Shown here piece after piece: positions 1 through 7,511 of a stretch of 64,000 nucleotides of DNA. This stretch comes from Defluviitaleaceae bacterium (lineage in GTDB: Bacteria; Bacillota; Clostridia; Lachnospirales; WQUN01): the NCBI GenBank assembly GCA_009788055.1, contig WQSG01000008.1, forward strand, positions 1 to 64,000. Direction: 5' to 3'. The translations under genes and the position numbers were made by a program. Numbering within the stretch: position 1 is the first letter of the stretch; every line of letters begins with the position of its first letter. The notes below the pieces were generated by a model. That model searched no databases, had not been told where the DNA came from, and saw nothing but the letters and a program-made list of their open reading frames with translations.

Positions 1-33
1 GCGTTTCAAGCCGTCTGTGTTTTCGTTGCTCAT
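1..33 (-). CDS. Start of an unidentified gene running off the left edge
   Basis: Only the first eleven codons (MSNENTDGLKR) are inside the window. The start is an ATG at 33-31 on the minus strand, preceded by the ribosome binding site AAAGGAG about 8 bases upstream. The gene reads out of the window and is probably part of the conjugative element whose recombination module lies at 5.9-8.7 kb. There is too little protein to name a family. Confidence 0.45.
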   Translation of the reverse strand, partial: MSNENTDGLKR

Positions 34-69
34 GCCGTGCCGCTCCTTTGGGTTTGAATTTACAGGGGT

Positions 70-163
70 TTGGGGCTTGCCCCAACAAGCAAAAACCGCC
101 GCAAAGTGTCGGCGCGTTTTTACGGCAAGTGATACCGTGTTTTCAAACATGGTACCACTTGCC
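70..163. other. Three consecutive hairpins between the left-edge gene and the XRE regulator
   Basis: The 290-base gap from 34 to 323 contains no convincing gene. It holds three inverted repeats: TTGGGGC/GCCCCAA (70-76, 79-85), CGCCG/CGGCG followed by a T run (97-101, 110-114), and a 16-base imperfect pair GGCAAGTGATACCGTG/CATGGTACCACTTGCC (124-139, 148-163) with an 8-base loop. The middle one resembles an intrinsic terminator. The last could be an operator or an RNA structure in the leader of the left-edge gene. Confidence 0.4.
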
Positions 164-323
164 TATGCTTGCGTGTTTGCTCTTTCCCGCATAAAGACCC
201 CCATATACTTACTACGTTTGCAACGGCAATTTTGGCAACAAATACAGGGATTTTTGCAAAAAAATAAAGCTGTCACGGTTAAGACCGCAACAGCTTCATA
301 AATACAAAGGGCAGAGTAAATTT

Positions 324-683
324 TTATGCTTTCCCCGCCCCGTCAAGTTTTATAGCCGCGTCTATTGCCCCCTCAATGATAGAGATATATTTTTCTGGGC
401 ATACGTTTAATTTTAATGTTGTCCGTTCTCGTTCTGGGCTTTCCCGCTTTGTTTCTATATCCGGGAAAAAATACCGTTCAACGGGGAGTTTACACAAGTG
501 TATTATCTCGTAAAAAATCGGTAGGCTTGGCAATGAGCCGCTATTCTCAATGTTTGCAAGATAGCGGGGGTCAATTCCAATTTCTTCTGCAAAGGCTTTC
601 TGGGTATATCCCAATGCCTTTCGTGCCTGTTTCAAGTCTACGCCGAAACTGGTAAATGGTACTTTGTTACGCTCTTTCCGCAT
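324..683 (-). CDS. XRE-family helix-turn-helix transcriptional regulator
   Basis: A 119-residue protein with a Cro/cI-type HTH over residues about 12-70. The motif LKQARKALGYTQKAFAEEIG is followed by a recognition helix around DPRYLANIENSG. The C-terminal half (about 75-119) has no domain I recognise. The ATG at 683 follows GGTGGTGTGAT. The gene is divergent from the kinase gene at 953, and an inverted repeat CCTATA/TATAGG at 693-711 lies just upstream as a possible operator. XRE proteins of this size are common on Tn916/Tn1549-type elements, where they control transfer or cargo. Its target here is inferred only from position. Confidence 0.85.
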   Translation of the reverse strand: MRKERNKVPFTSFGVDLKQARKALGYTQKAFAEEIGIDPRYLANIENSGSLPSLPIFYEIIHLCKLPVERYFFPDIETKRESPERERTTLKLNVCPEKYISIIEGAIDAAIKLDGAGKA

Positions 684-692
684 ATCACACCA

Positions 693-711
693 CCTATATA
701 CATTTTATAGG
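693..711. promoter_or_regulatory. Candidate operator for the XRE regulator
   Basis: The inverted repeat CCTATA-N7-TATAGG sits immediately upstream of the XRE start codon in the 269-base divergent gap (684-952). The rest of that gap is AT-rich with promoter-like hexamers and no gene. Assignment to this repressor is inferred from position and symmetry. Confidence 0.35.
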
Positions 712-952
712 TCATGTTATCCAATTGGAATGATATGGTATGCGCCTGTACGACACTCAATAATTCATGCTATAATTAGAATGTTGGGGTGGCGTTCCTT
801 GTACTTGACGATATGGCTTTTTTTTGGTTTACGTTCATAGGTAATTTTCTGCTAAAATGTATGAAATGGGTGAGCAAAAATATTTTTAAGCAAGTAAAGA
901 AATTTTTGTGAAGCGGGAAAGAAATTAAACTTAGGAAAGCGAATGATGTAAA

Positions 953-2251
953 ATGGCGTTTGTGGTAATTATAGGCGCAGTAAGTTTTTGCGTGTTCATA
1001 GCAATGTACTTAAATAGCATGTTGGCTTCTATAGTTAAGCATAGAGAATGGGCATTATTTGTATTTATCGGTGTGTTCGGTATTGTTTCCAGAAGTATCC
1101 CGCAACTAAACAGCATTGTAGCTGTAGGATTGGTTGGGATTACAACGGCAATTTTGCTAACGGTATTATGCAAAAGTACGCTAAAGAGTATCATGCCAAC
1201 CACCCTTTTGATAGCGTTGTTATTTGGCATTGAGGGGGTGACTTTGTTTTCTTCACGCTTGTTGGGATATGAGCCTAATTCAATTATAATTATCTCCTTG
1301 CATACAACGATTATTTGTTTTGTCTTTTTACTGGCTTTTATATTCCAAAAATTCTTCTCTAAACATATATGGGCTACTATCTTAAATCACAAGATAATTC
1401 GATTTCTTTTAATGTGTGCCGGAATTGCCTTAGTGTTAGTCTTAAAAAATTTTGTTATTGATAATGCCTATATAACAATAGGGCAATGGATTATAGACTT
1501 TAGTGATATAGCTTTAATGTTGTTTTTGGCTTCAGGTGCGGCTATGTTTATCATTATCATACGCTTTGTGTCTATAGAATCTGCACTTAGGGCAGAAATG
1601 CTGTTAGCCGAAGCGTCTAAAAAGTATGTTCACGATTTAGAAGAATCGTATAGGGCATTGCGAACCATTAAGCATGACTATGTAAATATTCTTACTTCCT
1701 TTAGGCTGTATATTGATAACGAGGATATGAAAGGACTTACAAAATATTATTATGATGAACTTTCGGAAATAAATAAAGACTTACTACGTCAAGACCAGTT
1801 ATTGAGCAACTTGCAAAATGTTCAGATAAACGAAGTTAAAAGCATACTGATTTATAAATGTTCTATAGCCGTCCAACACGAAATTTGCACCGACATTGAA
1901 GTTAAAGAGCGGATAGAACATCTTGGCGTATCTACGGCTATTATATGTCAAATATTAGGGATATTATTAGATAACGCAATCGAAGCCGCTTTAAGTGTGG
2001 ACGAAAAAAAAGTGCATATTGCCGCTATTAAAAACCCGACTTCAAAAGTCTTTATTATAAAAAACACATGGGAGAATCAAAAAATCCCTATAAATAAAAT
2101 GTTTGAGTTGGGATTTTCAACTAAAAACGAAGGGCGCGGAATGGGATTGTATACAGCACGAAGATATACAGAAAAAGCAAAGGGATTATACCTTGAAACT
2201 GAAACCACAGGCGATTATTTTATACAGACACTAACGGTTAAGGACGGTTGA
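953..2251 (+). CDS. AgrC/GHKL-type membrane sensor histidine kinase
   Basis: 432 residues. The first ~210 are strongly hydrophobic and can form about six membrane segments, with no extracellular PAS or Cache domain. Then comes the AgrC-type phosphoacceptor region (RTIKHDYVNIL, with the His before Asp-Tyr) and a GHKL ATPase with N-box LDNAIEAAL and G-box GRGMGLYTARRY. This is the architecture of quorum-peptide kinases and the NatK/CitA-like GHKL group. The downstream LytTR regulator begins three bases after the stop, so the two form an operon. No AgrD-like peptide or AgrB processing protein is visible nearby, so the ligand is unknown. The start has only a weak Shine-Dalgarno. Confidence 0.88.
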   Translation: MAFVVIIGAVSFCVFIAMYLNSMLASIVKHREWALFVFIGVFGIVSRSIPQLNSIVAVGLVGITTAILLTVLCKSTLKSIMPTTLLIALLFGIEGVTLFSSRLLGYEPNSIIIISLHTTIICFVFLLAFIFQKFFSKHIWATILNHKIIRFLLMCAGIALVLVLKNFVIDNAYITIGQWIIDFSDIALMLFLASGAAMFIIIIRFVSIESALRAEMLLAEASKKYVHDLEESYRALRTIKHDYVNILTSFRLYIDNEDMKGLTKYYYDELSEINKDLLRQDQLLSNLQNVQINEVKSILIYKCSIAVQHEICTDIEVKERIEHLGVSTAIICQILGILLDNAIEAALSVDEKKVHIAAIKNPTSKVFIIKNTWENQKIPINKMFELGFSTKNEGRGMGLYTARRYTEKAKGLYLETETTGDYFIQTLTVKDG

Positions 2252-2253
2252 TT

Positions 2254-2970
2254 ATGCTGAATATATATATTTGCGAAGACAATGAAAAACAAAGGGAATT
2301 TGTCATGGATTTTGTTTCGGATTACTGTACAATCCAAAACTTGGATGCGCGTGTAGTTATATCCTCTGCCAACCCAAAGGAAATTCTAACCCACTATAAA
2401 AATGTGCAAGAGCTGTCATTATTCTTTTTGGATATTGATTTAGGTGCAGAAATAAACGGAATAGAATTAGCAAGTCGCATTAGAAAGCAAGGTAAAAAAG
2501 CCGCTATAGTGTTCTTAACAACCCATTCCGAATTAGCCTTGCTAACAATCCAGTATAAAGTTGAAGCATTGGACTTTATTATTAAAGATAGCCCAGAAAA
2601 TATTAAAAGAAAAATAACCGGGTGTATCAACACCGTTTATGAACGACATACAGAGATTAGTACAGACAAGATAATTAAGGTAACTGTGGGTGACAAAATT
2701 ATTCCGTTAGATATGGGCGAGATTATTTTTATTGAAACAACCGAAACCCGACATAAATTACGACTTCACACCCAAAGCCGTACATTGGAGTTTAATGGCG
2801 AATTAAAAGCAATAGAAAAACAGTTAGACGAGCGGTTTATCAGACTGCATAAATCATTTGTTATCAACAGGGAAAAGGTTATTTCTATCAATAAAAAAGA
2901 TAATACAGTAACCATGCTTGATAACAGCACTTGCCCCATTTCAAGAAGTGGAAAAAAGCTACTTGGATAA
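2254..2970 (+). CDS. LytTR-family response regulator (AgrA-like)
   Basis: 238 residues: an N-terminal receiver (acidic pocket CEDN near residues 7-10, phosphoacceptor in FFLDIDL, conserved Lys in DFIIKDSP) and a C-terminal LytTR DNA-binding domain (about 140-238; IFIETTETRHKLRLH, FIRLHKSFVINREKV). The ATG at 2254 is preferred over the in-frame TTG at 2248 because of AAGGACGG upstream. It is the partner of the preceding GHKL kinase. The [FeFe] hydrogenase gene starts 130 bases downstream, so regulation of the hydrogenase is plausible but inferred. Confidence 0.92.
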   Translation: MLNIYICEDNEKQREFVMDFVSDYCTIQNLDARVVISSANPKEILTHYKNVQELSLFFLDIDLGAEINGIELASRIRKQGKKAAIVFLTTHSELALLTIQYKVEALDFIIKDSPENIKRKITGCINTVYERHTEISTDKIIKVTVGDKIIPLDMGEIIFIETTETRHKLRLHTQSRTLEFNGELKAIEKQLDERFIRLHKSFVINREKVISINKKDNTVTMLDNSTCPISRSGKKLLG

Positions 2971-2989
2971 ACTACATGATTTTTGAACG

Positions 2990-3011
2990 AACGACATCAA
3001 GCCATGTCGTT
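2990..3011. promoter_or_regulatory. Inverted repeat upstream of the hydrogenase gene
   Basis: AACGACAT and ATGTCGTT form an 8-base inverted repeat with a 6-base loop between the response regulator and the hydrogenase. There is no T run after it, so it looks more like a protein site or weak hairpin than a terminator. Confidence 0.35.
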
Positions 3012-3039
3012 AAGTATTGATTCCTGTGATTTAGTTCAT

Positions 3040-3100
3040 AAATCGCCTTTCTAAAACTAGATGGTATAGACTTAACCTATACCAAAGGAGGCGATTTTTT
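3040..3100 (+). promoter_or_regulatory. Attenuator-like hairpin enclosing the hydrogenase ribosome binding site
   Basis: An outer stem pairs AAATCGCC (3040-3047) with GGCGATTT (3090-3097). It encloses a perfect inner stem GGTATAG/CTATACC (3063-3069, 3077-3083). The 3' outer arm includes part of the Shine-Dalgarno AAAGGAGG, and a T run follows directly before the ATG at 3101. The structure could act as an intrinsic terminator or block translation initiation. Confidence 0.55.
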
Positions 3101-5173
3101 ATGAATGGCACAAAAACACTACTTAACCCATTTTCCGAAACAAGGGCATTTGAAAAAGTTGACGCGGCAGAAATGGCAAAATTTTTTCGCTCTTTTACCT
3201 TTGATAAGAGTTGCGGGAAATGTACCCCTTGCAGAATCGGCGCAAGGCAAATGCAAAACATCTTAGAGAAGATTGTTGACGGCTCTGGCACGTTGCAAGA
3301 CTTAGATGTACTGGAAAAGCTGACAATCTATATCACGGAAAATTCGTTTTGCGGTATCGGGCAGACTGCTTCTAACTTAGTGAGGTCGGCACTTGCCAAT
3401 TTTAAGAGAGAATACAACGCATACAATGTAAAGATAAAAGTTAATGGTATAGAAATTGAATGTTCGTCTACAGCTACCATTTTGGAAGCCGCAAAGACCG
3501 TAAACATAAATATTCCTACGCTATGCTACTTAAAGGAAATTAACGAAATCGGTGCTTGTAGTATTTGCATGGTTGAAGTTAAGGGAATGAGTAGCCTTGT
3601 GACGGCTTGCGTTACTCCTGTTTCTGACGGCATGGAAATTTTCACATTTTCAAAGAAAGTGCGTGACGCACGAAAAACTGCACTTGAACTTATTTTATCT
3701 AATCATAGAAAAGACTGCCTTACCTGTACGCGCAATCTTAACTGTGAATTGCAAACCCTTGCTATCAACGCCCGTGTAAATAGCATAGGTTTTACTGATG
3801 ATGAACTTAAACCACAAATTGAATGTTCAACATTGCATTTGGTGCGGGATAATTCCAAGTGCATTGTATGCCGCCGTTGTGCGGCTGTTTGTAAGGAAAT
3901 TCAAGGTGTGGGCGTTATAAGCGTACATGACCGAGGCTTTGAAACATATATCGGCTGTGATTCCGACCTCAAATTAGGGGATTCTGCTTGTGTTGCTTGC
4001 GGTCAATGTATTGTACATTGCCCGACTGGGGCTTTAACAGAAGTTGATGATAAAGCAAGGGTATATGATGTCTTGGCAGATGAATCAAAATATGTTGTTG
4101 CGATAACTGCCCCCGCCGTTCGTGTTGCTTTGGGTGAGTGCTTTAATATACCGATTGGAACAAATGTACAGGGTAAAATGGTTTCTGCTCTGCGGCGGCT
4201 TGGCTTTGATGAAGTGTTTGACGTTTCAGTTGGTGCGGATTTTACAGTTATGGAAGAAAGCACAGAAATTATGCAACGGTTGGAAACAGGGGAAAATCTC
4301 CCGATTATGACTTCTTGCTGTTGCAGTTGGGTAAGCTACTGCGAACAGTATTACCCGGAGTTTATTCCAAACCTATCCAGTTGCAAACCCCCACAAATAA
4401 TGCTCGGTGCTTTATTAAAAACATACTATGCCAAGAAAAAAGGGATAGACCCCAAAGACCTCATTGTGGTATCGGTTATGCCCTGTACGGGAAAGAAAGA
4501 GGAAATACGCCGACCCCACAATCAAGCCATACCCAACGTATATGACGTTGACATTGTAATTACAACAAGAGAACTTACGCGAATGATTACAACAGCCGGG
4601 ATTATGTTTCATAAGCTACAAGACGCAGAATTTGACCCCGCGCTTGGTATTTCTACAGGTGCAGGTTATATCTTCGGCACTTCTGGTGGTGTAATGGAAG
4701 CGGTTTTACGCACAGTAGCCGAAAAAATGACCAACAAGACATTAGAAAAAGTTGAGTTTATCGAATTGCGAGGTATGCAAGGCGTAAAAGAAGCTGAATA
4801 TGACCTTAACGGAAGAAAAGTAAAAATTGCGGTTGTGTCCGGCTTAAAAAACGCAGGGAAACTCTTGGAAGATATTAAGGCAGGTAGAGTACAGTATGAC
4901 ATTGTAGAGGTTATGGCAAGCCCCGGCGGTTGTATCGGCGGCGGCGGTCAACCTATTCACGACGGGAATACAATCAACTTTACTGATGTTAATGGGCTTC
5001 GTGGTTCTGCTTTGTATAAAGGAGCCGTTGACTTGCGCCCTCTGCATAAATCCCATGAAAGCCCTATTGTACGGGAAGTTTACAGCAATGCAATAGGCGA
5101 ATCGGGCGGGGAAATTGCACACAAATGGCTTCATACAAAATATGAAGCGCGCCAAAAATGTGAAAATATGTAA
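3101..5173 (+). CDS. [FeFe] hydrogenase with N-terminal NuoF-type 4Fe-4S domain and altered H-cluster motifs
   Basis: 690 residues. Order: a NuoF/HydB-like C-terminal iron-sulfur segment (C38, C41, C44 in SCGKCTPCRIG; C84 in SFCGIGQT); a 2Fe-2S ferredoxin domain (~107-175); a His-Cys3 4Fe-4S site (HRKDCLTCTRNLNC); two 4Fe-4S ferredoxin motifs (CIVCRRCAAVC, CVACGQCIVHC); the H-cluster domain; and a short C-terminal small-subunit-like tail. L2 is normal (MPCTGK, 460-465). L1 is TSCCCSW (404-410) where TSCCPxW is usual. L3 is MASPGGC (605-611), with Ser607 at a position normally Cys. It probably catalyses H2 evolution/uptake or H2 sensing with ferredoxin or NAD(P)H partners. No HydB/HydC or HydEFG genes are present here. 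It is cargo on the mobile element and is flanked by a hairpin leader and a terminator. Confidence 0.9.
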   Translation: MNGTKTLLNPFSETRAFEKVDAAEMAKFFRSFTFDKSCGKCTPCRIGARQMQNILEKIVDGSGTLQDLDVLEKLTIYITENSFCGIGQTASNLVRSALANFKREYNAYNVKIKVNGIEIECSSTATILEAAKTVNINIPTLCYLKEINEIGACSICMVEVKGMSSLVTACVTPVSDGMEIFTFSKKVRDARKTALELILSNHRKDCLTCTRNLNCELQTLAINARVNSIGFTDDELKPQIECSTLHLVRDNSKCIVCRRCAAVCKEIQGVGVISVHDRGFETYIGCDSDLKLGDSACVACGQCIVHCPTGALTEVDDKARVYDVLADESKYVVAITAPAVRVALGECFNIPIGTNVQGKMVSALRRLGFDEVFDVSVGADFTVMEESTEIMQRLETGENLPIMTSCCCSWVSYCEQYYPEFIPNLSSCKPPQIMLGALLKTYYAKKKGIDPKDLIVVSVMPCTGKKEEIRRPHNQAIPNVYDVDIVITTRELTRMITTAGIMFHKLQDAEFDPALGISTGAGYIFGTSGGVMEAVLRTVAEKMTNKTLEKVEFIELRGMQGVKEAEYDLNGRKVKIAVVSGLKNAGKLLEDIKAGRVQYDIVEVMASPGGCIGGGGQPIHDGNTINFTDVNGLRGSALYKGAVDLRPLHKSHESPIVREVYSNAIGESGGEIAHKWLHTKYEARQKCENM

Positions 5174-5274
5174 GCGACATTACTAAGTTACATGGGTAGA
5201 CTGCCCAGCGGCATATAAAAAAAGCCGTCATGTGGTAGGTGATTTAACGCGTCACAATAAACAAAGGAAAATTG

Positions 5275-5316
5275 CGGCGGCTTTGTATAAAAAACAGAGC
5301 CGCCGTTTTATTTTTC
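5275..5316 (+). terminator. Intrinsic terminator after the hydrogenase gene
   Basis: CGGCGGCT (5275-5282) pairs with AGCCGCCG (5298-5305), followed by a T-rich tract. It lies about 100 bases after the hydrogenase stop. Confidence 0.75.
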
Positions 5317-5391
5317 AAAAAATTAAATCCGGGGGGTGTGATTTGTGCGCTCTTTTTTCGGCAGATGGCGGTAAGTAAATAGGAGATTACC

Positions 5392-5499
5392 ATGTGCCGC
5401 AATTCAATTTATGTAATAATAAATTTTGGTAGCTTGTTAAAAAAAGTCCTCTTTTCCTATGGGAATTTTCGCGCCCTGCATATGAATTATTTAGTGTAG
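5392..5499 (+). CDS. Possible 35-residue leader peptide or small protein
   Basis: An ATG at 5392 follows TAGGAGATTACC, a good Shine-Dalgarno at correct spacing. The frame encodes 35 residues beginning MCRNSIYVIINFGSLLKK and ending at 5499, short of the terminator at 5541. It matches no family I recognise. The combination of a strong RBS, a short hydrophobic peptide and a terminator upstream of the sigma/HTH genes is what a transcriptional leader would look like, but it could also be a chance frame. Confidence 0.3.
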   Translation: MCRNSIYVIINFGSLLKKVLFSYGNFRALHMNYLV

Positions 5500-5540
5500 C
5501 AATATGTAATAATAGCGAGATTAGAAATAGTATTTTGCTT

Positions 5541-5579
5541 GCCCGGTTGGATTCCGTCCAATCGGGCTTTTTTGTTTAC
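5541..5579 (+). terminator. Strong intrinsic terminator upstream of the sigma-factor gene
   Basis: GCCCGGTTGGA (5541-5551) pairs with TCCAATCGGGC (5557-5567) with one G-T pair, followed by TTTTTTG. It separates the cargo region from the regulatory/recombination module, or acts as an attenuator for it. Confidence 0.8.
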
Positions 5580-5905
5580 CGTAAAAAATACTTCCAAAAA
5601 AATTTACGCCAATGTTGCCAAAAACGCATTTTCATTACGGGTAGGTATAGAGGGGGTAATTTACCCTATCGGGCAAGAAGCCCGCCGCCCTTTCTCGGTT
5701 AGCACAAATAAGCCGGAAAGGGAGCGCGGCAACGATGAAATATTACGCCTTGCCTGTATTGCGGTTAGTGAATTTTACAGACGGCTATAGAAAAAAGTTT
5801 TTATTTTTCGCCACCGACTTTGCCAAAATCGCATTCACAGGCGTAATAATTATCAAGGAGTATTTATCGCTCAACTTTCTTTCCTGCTGGAAAGGAGGTA
5901 GAAGC
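5574..5905 (+). other. 332-base leader before the sigma-like gene, no confident gene
   Basis: An open frame continues to 5790 (ending near NDEILRLACIAVSEFYRRL) but has no start codon with a ribosome binding site downstream of the terminator. A second frame entering the sigma-like gene from 5735 lacks a good start as well. The stretch could hold a decayed small element gene. I see no repeat or promoter I would defend. Confidence 0.3.
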
Positions 5906-6325
5906 ATGAATCCCCCGAACCAAAAGGAATACACACGGCACAGTTTTGACAGCTTTTGTAAAAAAGTCTTGAAATATAAGGCTTTGGATATTCGCCGCGA
6001 AATGAAGCGGCGAAGCAAGCGCGAGGTTGCTTTTTCGGATATGTCGGCGCGGGAAATGGCGAGTTTAACCGCTACAGATGAATATTTCACGGACGAATTT
6101 ATTTTTCACATTCTCGGTGAAGCCATCAGCTTAGCAGACGTTGACCTTGCCGAAGCATTAAACACCCTCTCCGCAAACAGGCGCGATATTGTTCTCATGT
6201 CATATTTTTTTGATATGACAGACAGGGAAATTGCGGAACGCTTGAACATGGCGCGACGTACCGTTGCGTATCGTAGGACAAGCTCCTTGCGGGAATTGAA
6301 AAAATTTTTAGAAAGCGAGGAATAA
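5906..6325 (+). CDS. Sigma-70-like (region 4) regulatory protein of the conjugative element
   Basis: 139 residues. The C-terminal half is a sigma-70 region-4 HTH (about 85-139; LNTLSANRRDIVLMSYFFDM, DREIAERLNMARRTVAYRR). The N-terminal half resembles the short region-2-like portion of Tn916/Tn1549-type sigma-like proteins. I chose the ATG at 5906 because AAAGGAGG lies 7 bases upstream; earlier in-frame starts have none. One base separates it from the next gene, so the two are co-transcribed. Such proteins are thought to drive excision/transfer functions of the element. Confidence 0.85.
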   Translation: MNPPNQKEYTRHSFDSFCKKVLKYKALDIRREMKRRSKREVAFSDMSAREMASLTATDEYFTDEFIFHILGEAISLADVDLAEALNTLSANRRDIVLMSYFFDMTDREIAERLNMARRTVAYRRTSSLRELKKFLESEE

Positions 6326-6326
6326 C

Positions 6327-6581
6327 ATGGGTAAACACAAAAACCACAAACGCGGAAATTTACTCCCTTTTGCCACAATCGAAGCGGCGGCAAGGGGTGA
6401 CGTAACCGCGATTAACCAAGTTTTGAAGCATTATGAGGGGTACGTTATTGCCCTATCCACCAAGCGGCTTTTTGATGAGCGCGGCAAGCCCTACATGGTA
6501 GTAGACACCGAAATGCGCCGCACGTTGGAAACAACGCTTATCACACGCATTTTACAATTTGACGTAAGACGAGCGGCATAA
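6327..6581 (+). CDS. Helix-turn-helix protein of Tn916/Tn1549-type elements (HTH_16-like)
   Basis: 84 residues with the hallmark pattern of the small conjugative-transposon HTH family: LLPFATIEAAARGDVTAINQ, then VLKHYEGYVIALSTKR, and a C-terminal helix RRTLETTLITRILQFDV. It follows the sigma-like gene after a single base, as in many ICEs of Clostridia. The role is a transcriptional accessory of the recombination/transfer module. Length and order are typical and nothing appears missing. Confidence 0.82.
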   Translation: MGKHKNHKRGNLLPFATIEAAARGDVTAINQVLKHYEGYVIALSTKRLFDERGKPYMVVDTEMRRTLETTLITRILQFDVRRAA

Positions 6582-6596
6582 CGATATAGCCTGTGC

Positions 6597-6681
6597 GCGG
6601 GGGTGTGTATTATGCGCCCCCGCCACAGGTTGCCTGTGTTGTCATTCTGTAAAAACCCATTCATGGAGTGCGTTTTTACAG
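6597..6681. other. Three adjacent hairpins after the HTH gene
   Basis: In the 606-base gap 6582-7187, three stems follow one another: GCGGGGG/CCCCCGC (6597-6603, 6617-6623), CACAGG/CCTGTG with a 3-base loop (6624-6638), and CTGTAAAAAC/GTTTTTACAG (6647-6656, 6672-6681) whose loop contains CCAT/ATGG. None has a classic U tract. They could be a transcript end, a processing site, or part of the control region ahead of the excisionase gene. Confidence 0.5.
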
Positions 6682-6859
6682 GCTGACAAATCGGAAGCCC
6701 TACGCACATTGAAAAAGAAAGCGCGGAAGATAACGCCGTCGCAGTATAAAAAGCAAAACGGAAACATTCAATTCATGCCGAGCCGTGCGGCTTGTGCGCC
6801 ATGATGTTAATTGTGAATGAGAATATCAACCATTATTATTTTTGATTCTTCATTTCAAA

Positions 6860-7048
6860 TTGACGGAGCGACAACCACAACGCCGTAAAGTAGATGTGGC
6901 AATCTACGGGCGAGGACGCATGAATTGGCATAATGATACTCCCGTTAAGTCACAGTCCGAGCGTTAAAAGCGTCCCCGACAATGATAGCGGTAGCGTGAG
7001 AACCACGCTAGGGTTAAATTCCCGTGAGGACAAGCCCGCGTCCGTCCG
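6860..7048 (+). ncRNA. Candidate structured RNA resembling HEARO/omega RNA
   Basis: A dense set of short helices: GTAGAT/ATCTAC (6890-6895, 6902-6907), CGGG/CCCG (6907-6910, 6941-6944), TAGCGTG/CACGCTA (6992-6998, 7004-7010), GGG/CCC (7011-7013, 7021-7023), and a long-range closing pair GGACGC/GCGTCC (6914-6919, 7038-7043). There is no open reading frame. From memory the pattern resembles the HEARO family (guide-RNA scaffolds of IscB/IsrB nucleases), but no HNH or RuvC-like gene is adjacent. A covariance-model search would decide the family; the structure itself is visible. Confidence 0.45.
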
Positions 7049-7187
7049 TTTTCCTATAAATGCTCAAACCATGTGCAGGGATTTTTTGTTGATATACGGC
7101 TTCTATTTTCATGCCAAAAACAAAAACGCCCTGCATATTATTGAGCTTTTATGATTAAAAAATTCAAACTATAAAGGAGTGCAAAAA

Positions 7188-7385
7188 ATGAATGACGTTG
7201 AGAAAAGCACCGAAAAAAAGCCGCGCCTTTTAACGCTAAAGGAAGCCGCCCAACTCATTGACGGCTTGACTGAATACCGTGTACGCCAATTATGCGCCGA
7301 GGGCATAATCAAGTATCACAAATTCGGAAACAAGTACATGATACCCGAACGGGAATTGTTAAAGTATTTCGGTGAACTTTCCTAA
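7188..7385 (+). CDS. xis: Excisionase-type helix-turn-helix protein
   Basis: 65 residues with a winged-helix/MerR-like excisionase fold: LTLKEAAQLIDGLTEYRVRQ, then LCAEGIIKYHKFGNKYMIPE. This is the typical size of Tn916 Xis-like directionality factors. The ATG at 7188 follows AAAGGAG; a GTG nine bases upstream overlaps that RBS and is unlikely. It lies 126 bases before the integrase gene in the same direction, the usual xis-int order at the end of these elements. Its role is DNA bending at the attachment sites to favour excision. Confidence 0.9.
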   Translation: MNDVEKSTEKKPRLLTLKEAAQLIDGLTEYRVRQLCAEGIIKYHKFGNKYMIPERELLKYFGELS

Positions 7386-7511
7386 AATAAAGGTTTTTAC
7401 TAACTTAGAGTGACTTTAAGTAAATGGCTTGTTTCCTTGTAGTTATGCCTATCCCGTGGTATAATTAAGTAACTGGAAACGTGCCATTTTCTTTTTTAGG
7501 AGGAATTGAAA

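Noticed and set aside
17-301. 94-codon plus-strand frame at the left edge
   Set aside because: It runs through hairpins and antisense to the start of the left-edge gene, lacks a ribosome binding site and has no protein-like features.
5539-5790. 83-codon frame between terminator and sigma-like gene
   Set aside because: Its only start is a TTG inside the terminator stem. The C-terminal part looks coding-like but I could not support a gene.
7004-7023. ACGCTAGGGTTAAATTCCC looks like a tRNA T-arm
   Set aside because: No acceptor stem, D-arm or anticodon arm can be formed around it; it fits better as part of the multi-stem RNA candidate.
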